Origin: Motacilla alba alba
Taxonomy: Eukaryota > Chordata > Aves > Passeriformes > Motacillidae
NCBI RefSeq assembly: GCF_015832195.1
Contig: NC_052021.1
Coordinates: 27,864,786 to 27,928,785, forward strand
Direction of reading: 5' to 3'
Length of the DNA stretch: 64,000 nucleotides
The translations under genes and the position numbers were made by a program. Shown here piece after piece: positions 58,806-64,000 of this stretch. Positions within the stretch are counted from its first letter, which is position 1; every line of letters begins with the position of its first letter. The notes beneath the pieces were generated by a model. That model did no database searches. It was given only the letters and a program-made list of their open reading frames with translations, and was not told where the DNA came from.

Positions 58806-61800
58806 GCAGCACTCACACTCACGAGCAGCCAGGTCAGGTCACAGGGCTGCTGCATTTATGAGGGTGCAGAGCCTGGGCTGGGCAGTCCAGGAAACCCACA
58901 GGAAATCCAGTTTGTCCCACTCAGATGAGTTCTGTAGCTGACCCTGACTCCTGCAGTCTTGGCGTTAAGGGCCTTGGCACCTTTTCTGGATGGGCACTTT
59001 GTGGATCTTGCAGTGCTGAGCTCTCACTGCTGCCAGCTTCTCCAAGGGGCTCATGATGTTGCAGCATGTGCTTTTCTGGGGCAGAGACTCTCATTTTGCA
59101 CCAAGCTCACTGAATGCTATTGACACAGTTTCTTGATTGAGCCTTTTTTGTTTAAGCTGCTCTACCAAGCTGCCCTGAGCCTCAACAGGGCATGCTGACT
59201 TGCACCTACAATGCATCAGGCTTCATCTTTCCAGTCAGCCAGGCTCTGGGAAAGTCACTGGAAGGACTCCAGTGGCTTTGAAATAGGAGTTGACTCATGC
59301 CCCATGAGATCAAAACAAAATGTCTCTGCATATGAAAAAATATTATGGAAACTGTTATCATTCATGCACGAAAGCCTCACTTCAAGTTTATCATATAAAA
59401 TACATAATATTGTAAATGGAAAGAAAAAAATTACACAAGGCTTGGTGTGCATGAAAATTATTGGCATGTGAAAATGTCTCTTCCCATAAACACAGCTGCA
59501 GTCTGGTACTCAAGTAGGCATCCAAAATGGGTAATCTCGGTCTCTTTCTGCTCTTCTTCAAAACTCTCCCTTTCTGTAGGAGAAATTACTTTCCAGACTC
59601 ATCCCTTGTATTGTCAAGAGTGACCCAGAGCAAAGGCTTAGGATGGAGTGACCCTTATGAGGCAGTGTGGCAGGGTGACAGGTACTTCAGCAGCACCTGA
59701 GAGCGCTGCCTGGGACAGAGGTGGTGCTCAGAGCACCCCACAGCCAGGCTGCAGCACTTGGCTCACTCAGATCTTTGTAGGATCTGAGTCTGGGCTCCAA
59801 TCCTGCCCCACTGGAGCTGGCCCGGATGTGGACGTGGAGCTCAGCAGTGCAGATTCCCTGTGATTCCCTCAGCCACATCTGCAGCTTGATCACATTCCAG
59901 CAAGAGCTGAGTGCCACGGTCCAGGGAGCAGGATTTAGCATATCACCTTGAGGAAACGAGCAGAGGAGGGCTCTGCAGGCACAGCAAAAGTAACTCTGAG
60001 GGAAAAAATGAATTAATGTGGGTATTAACCAGCAATTTGTCATACAGCCTCTAGAGTCAGCTTCTGATGCTGTGAAGTGTGTTGTGAAAAGCAGTGGGTG
60101 CTTCTGTACCTCCTCTGGCTTCTCTGAAGCTCTTCAGCACCGGGAGCAGGTGGATTCCCCCAAGCCTGCTCACTGCTCAGCAATGGGAGAAGCCAGGATG
60201 AACACTACAGCTGCTGCTGCTGTCCCACCTCCGTCCAGGGGCCATGGGGCAGACTGCAGCTCAGCCTTTCCCTCTGTGCCACGCTTCCCTCCCTGGGTGG
60301 GAGCACCAGGAGCTGGCTGAGGACACTGCAGAGGTGCTGTCTGTCCCCTCCTGGGCTGGACCTGACACACTTCCATTTATCGCTCTGCAGTGCCTCAGTG
60401 TCCCCTCCCTGTGACACCCCTGTGGCAGGATCCCTCCACACGCCCTCCTGCAGCAGGGCCTGAATGTAAACACAATCAAGGTTCCACCAGCCCAGAGAGC
60501 CAAGTGAAACGACCCACCTGCACCATTTGTCCACTATTGCCACAAAGTTACCTATTTTTTTCCCCAAAGCACATGCAGATCAGCACAGCTGGCCACACTG
60601 TGCAAGCCCATCACCGATCCCCATGCTGACAGAGAGGAGCTGTGGGATGGCTGAGAGGACTTCTGGCTCTCATGGTCTCCTGCCTCAGCATTATGGGGTG
60701 ACTGTGGAATGTTCCTCAGCTAACTGGGCTGTACTGGTTCCCTGCTGGAGCGGGGAACTGGCTGAGTGACCCCCAGCTGACATCAGGAGACATCCAGCTG
60801 AGATGACTAAACTCTTCTAACATTCCAGAACTCCGACAAATAAATCTTTCTTGAAAATAAGCTGGTGTTGTGTTTTGGGAAGCGAGCAAACCATCTTGCT
60901 GGCTGCTGGTGTGCAGAGGGCAGAGCCTCACAAGGACCTGCAGGGCACCAAGCAGGAACAGGGGCATCTTGCCTGCCCGCCCTCCCAGCTCGCCTCTCCT
61001 CCTTGGATGGGTTTGGAATGAGCTCTGGAGGTCTAACTGCCGAGAGTAATGATGTGTGAAAGCTCACTTTCATTTTTCACTCTACTTTTTTGGAAGGTGG
61101 AACATTTTAGAGTTGACAGTACCATGCTAAAGCCATATGAGGCAAGTAACTATTTTTAACCAGATGGAGACTATCTCAGAGTCTACTGCTGAATCATTTC
61201 AAGCAAGGAAGAAATCATGGAATCCAAATGTAGGCGTGGGAGGGATGGGGGCGGGAAGGCTTTTATCATACACTTATCCCAATAATTGTCCAACTGCTTC
61301 AAAACTTAAGACCACTTAACTGAAAATGCCTGTGGGGTCACTTCAAGAAGTGGCTGCACTTTACAAAATGCTCCTGCTCTGAGAGAGAGGCAGATCCTCA
61401 GGTTAGAGCAGCTTGAGAGGCTCCCTGTGCTCATCCTTTGCCTCCTGCACCATGCTCTGAGCTGTGCCAAATGGGAGAAGACACTTGCCCACCTTGGCAC
61501 TGCCCTTCTCTGGGCCCCCATCACCAGGTACCTCATAGGTGCAATGTGCTCAAATCTTCTGGGGCCACAGCCTGGGGTGAGAGGAGAAGGGGTGGTCTCA
61601 GCCCTGCTCTGGGTGTCCTTCCACTGCTTCTGCCTCCCCTGCCCGTTCCAGCACAGAGGTGACACTCCAAATAATGAGAGTTTGCCAGGTGAAATTGGCA
61701 TTGTGGATAAACGGAGGCATTTTCATCACATTTCCTTTATCTGACACACCTCAGACTTGCAACAACAGGCCTTTCTCCCTGGCAGCCATGGATTGAGGCA

Positions 61801-64000
61801 GTCCCTCACACAAGGAGAGGGAGAGCCAGGAAGTACAACTGAGTTACAGCAGCCTGACAGGCCACCGCCCAAATGCCTGTCATCGTTGGTGTGAATTCAT
61901 GCACAGCCTATTTATAGGCACCCAGAGCACAGGGGTGGCAACCCCACACATGATGTCTGGCTTTGTGCTAAGTCTTTAACTCCACTGCAGGTGCAGCATT
62001 GCCTGGTTCCCTGCAGGAATGGGGCACTGCTTGGGCACACCATGGTGCCGACACAAGGGTTGGGAGGAACATTCCTGCAATTAACCCCACCAAAAGAGAG
62101 GCTTGTTGGGCTGCAATGTTTTCCCACTTTGCAATGGGAAATCAAATCTGCTTCCCTGACCTAGTGTGGTACTTGGCCACTAGCCTGTCTTTTCAGTATC
62201 ACTGAAATCATAAGTGGGACACTCATGCCCTTAGCCCCCTTTAGACAAATGTCTTGGCTCTGATTTCCCCAAATCTGCTGCTCCTGGCATCCTCTGCACT
62301 GAGAACAAAAGTCAAACCCTGTCCTGGCTTTGCACTTCAGCATGGGTGGGGCAGAGTGAGCAGATTCGACAACAAGGCATTGAGAAGTCCCATGTCTGCT
62401 TGTCACACAACAAAACATAGCCTCCTATTTTGTGGAGACATAAAAGTTCAAATTAACTTTCTCTTCCAAGCCATCAATATCATCTACAGAAGGAATCTTG
62501 CACATTAAGAGTACTTTTAGCTCCCAACTCAGTGGCACCTCAAATGAGGAGCATATTGGCCATGACAGGTAGGCTGCAGTTGCCTCTGCAAACATCCTAA
62601 ATGTGAGCTATGAGACCAGGTGGACATTCTGGCTGCAAGGACTCAAGCAAGTTTAGCAAAAGGGGTGGGATACATCCCCTTTAAAAGGGGTCAGGGTCAG
62701 TATCTTCAGCATGCATAGTGGAGTTCAGGATAAAAGATATAGAAACTCAATGTTTTTAAGAGCAGTTGTGAAGTGAGAGGGACACAGAAGAGCCTGCTGC
62801 CACCTCCAAACCCCTCTGCACAATACCCAGGGCACTGCACACCCCGGCTCCACCCTGGCTGGTCACTGCTGTCGCTGCAGCTGTCACCTTGTGGCTTTGC
62901 TCTCACTCTGCAGCGAGCAGCAAGGCTTGCATTGCTCCCCGTTATGTCAAACGCAGCGCCAGCTGCCGAGCCCACGTGCGGGCTGTGGGGCTGTGGAGAG
63001 AAGGCTTGCATCTCCCATGGGACTTGGCCTTCACTTGGGATCCCCATCCATGGAGAAGCTCAGAACTGCCCTTGCAGACCTTCTCCTTCTTTCTGGTTGT
63101 TTCTGACCCCACCCCTCCTCTGGAGGCAGGGCTGTGGGGAGGTGATGGCTCCCTGCTCTGTGCCAGCCCTGCAGGCAGGGCACAGCCCAGCCCGGTGCCA
63201 GGCTGACCCGGGCCTTTGGCTTGAGGAAACGCCCGGTTCAGCTGATGTCACCGGCCTGGCATCCACTATACTCACACACCACCGTGGCTTGTCCCATCCC
63301 TGCCCCTGCAATCTTGAGTAATGGGGACTTGAGTAATGACACATGTTTTTTCCAGAAAGCAATCTCTTCAGATCGAATTAATTCTGCGATTTCCAGGTGC
63401 TTCCTCCTCCGCACAACTGATGAAGGCTTCCTGCAGCTAACGGCCAAGGCTGCTCCAAGCCAGGACATTTAAATTAATCTTTTGTTCTTGGGGACTTTCT
63501 GTAGTGTGGTGACTCTGGGTTGCTGCTTCTTTCTCACTCACAGACCTAGGCCAGCAAAGAGGCATTTTAGGGGGAAGAGGAGGTCAGGGTGGGAAGTGGC
63601 TTGTCTGGGGGTCTGAGCCTGTGGAGAGGCTCCTCTGAAAGCTCCTGGCAAGAGCATCCCTGTAGAGCTGTCTGGGTGTGGGTGAGGCTGAGAGTGCAGC
63701 CTGGGGTCCACAAGTGGCCTCAATTGAGCCTGCAGCTGCATCCCACTGTCTGAGGGTGAGGCCAGCAGTCACCAGGAGATCCTGAGGATGTGGTAACTGA
63801 AGGCGGTGTTTAAAGGCACCAGATGACCTCTTCTTCCCAATTTTAGGGCTTATTGAGTAGGATGTTTGCTTTTGAGCAACACTGTGTCCTGTAGGTTCTC
63901 TGTGCATTAAGAGGAACTGAGATTTTGATGGGAACACCTTATGTTGTGCATCTGTTTCCTCTCTCTCACTTATCAGGGGTTGGATCCTGTTGCTTATGTT
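58806..64000. other. Intergenic, nothing recognised
   Basis: Mixed-composition sequence to the end of the window. The convergent neighbour expected from other vertebrates (CCDC186, long coiled coils) is not recognisable on either strand, so it probably lies beyond the window. Confidence 0.65.

Noticed and set aside
58456..58941. Three overlapping open frames across the 58.6-kb minisatellite
   Set aside because: The repeat unit lacks stops in all + frames, so these are repeat artefacts encoding reiterated Cys/His/Ser/Val.
1..64000. CRISPR arrays, operons, prophage or other prokaryotic systems
   Set aside because: The window is vertebrate: sparse genes, CR1 LINEs, a CpG island and a GPCR. None of the tandem arrays has repeat-spacer organisation.

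Overview
This window is vertebrate nuclear DNA, almost certainly from a bird. It holds one protein-coding gene that I can identify with confidence: a complete, single-exon beta-1 adrenergic receptor gene (ADRB1) at 41800..43080 on the + strand. The bird assignment rests on three things. The receptor is very close to the turkey beta-1 receptor as I remember it. There are several 3'-end fragments of CR1 LINE retrotransposons, with the octamer tail typical of avian CR1. Mammalian Alu or L1 elements and any bacterial gene organisation are absent. A CR1 copy with a pentameric (AATAG)n tail suggests a neoavian lineage, perhaps a passerine, but that is only an inference.

Layout. 1..~41.2 kb is a long AT-rich stretch with no recognisable gene. 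It carries CR1 fragments (10883..11215 minus, 13855..13985 plus, 17107..17395 minus, and an old diverged copy at 33490..33625), a 113-bp (AAAAT)n array, an (AATAG)n array and a few inverted repeats. ~41.24..43.6 kb is a CpG island containing the ADRB1 promoter and 5' leader, with two G-rich tandem arrays, GC boxes and an inverted CCAAT box, followed by the coding sequence. 43.08..44.46 kb is the 3' UTR, ending at a good poly(A) signal (AATAAA at 44442). 44.47..64.0 kb is again free of recognisable genes. It has a ~222-bp minisatellite at 58584..58805 and two short 17-bp tandem repeats near 50.1 and 50.4 kb.

The sparse layout fits what is known of the vertebrate ADRB1 locus, which lies in a wide intergenic interval between NHLRC2 and CCDC186. 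I recognise no exon of either neighbour here.

The most interesting observation is at the receptor's C-terminus. The last codons (AAG GTA TAG) encode the conserved PDZ-binding tail ESKV but also form a possible 5' splice site. In turkey, removal of an intron at this point gives a receptor with a ~60-residue alternative tail. The homologous downstream DNA is still recognisable here at ~43982..44150. Small indels have scrambled its frame, so splicing would add only 34 mostly different residues. I found no evidence of an unknown multi-gene system.
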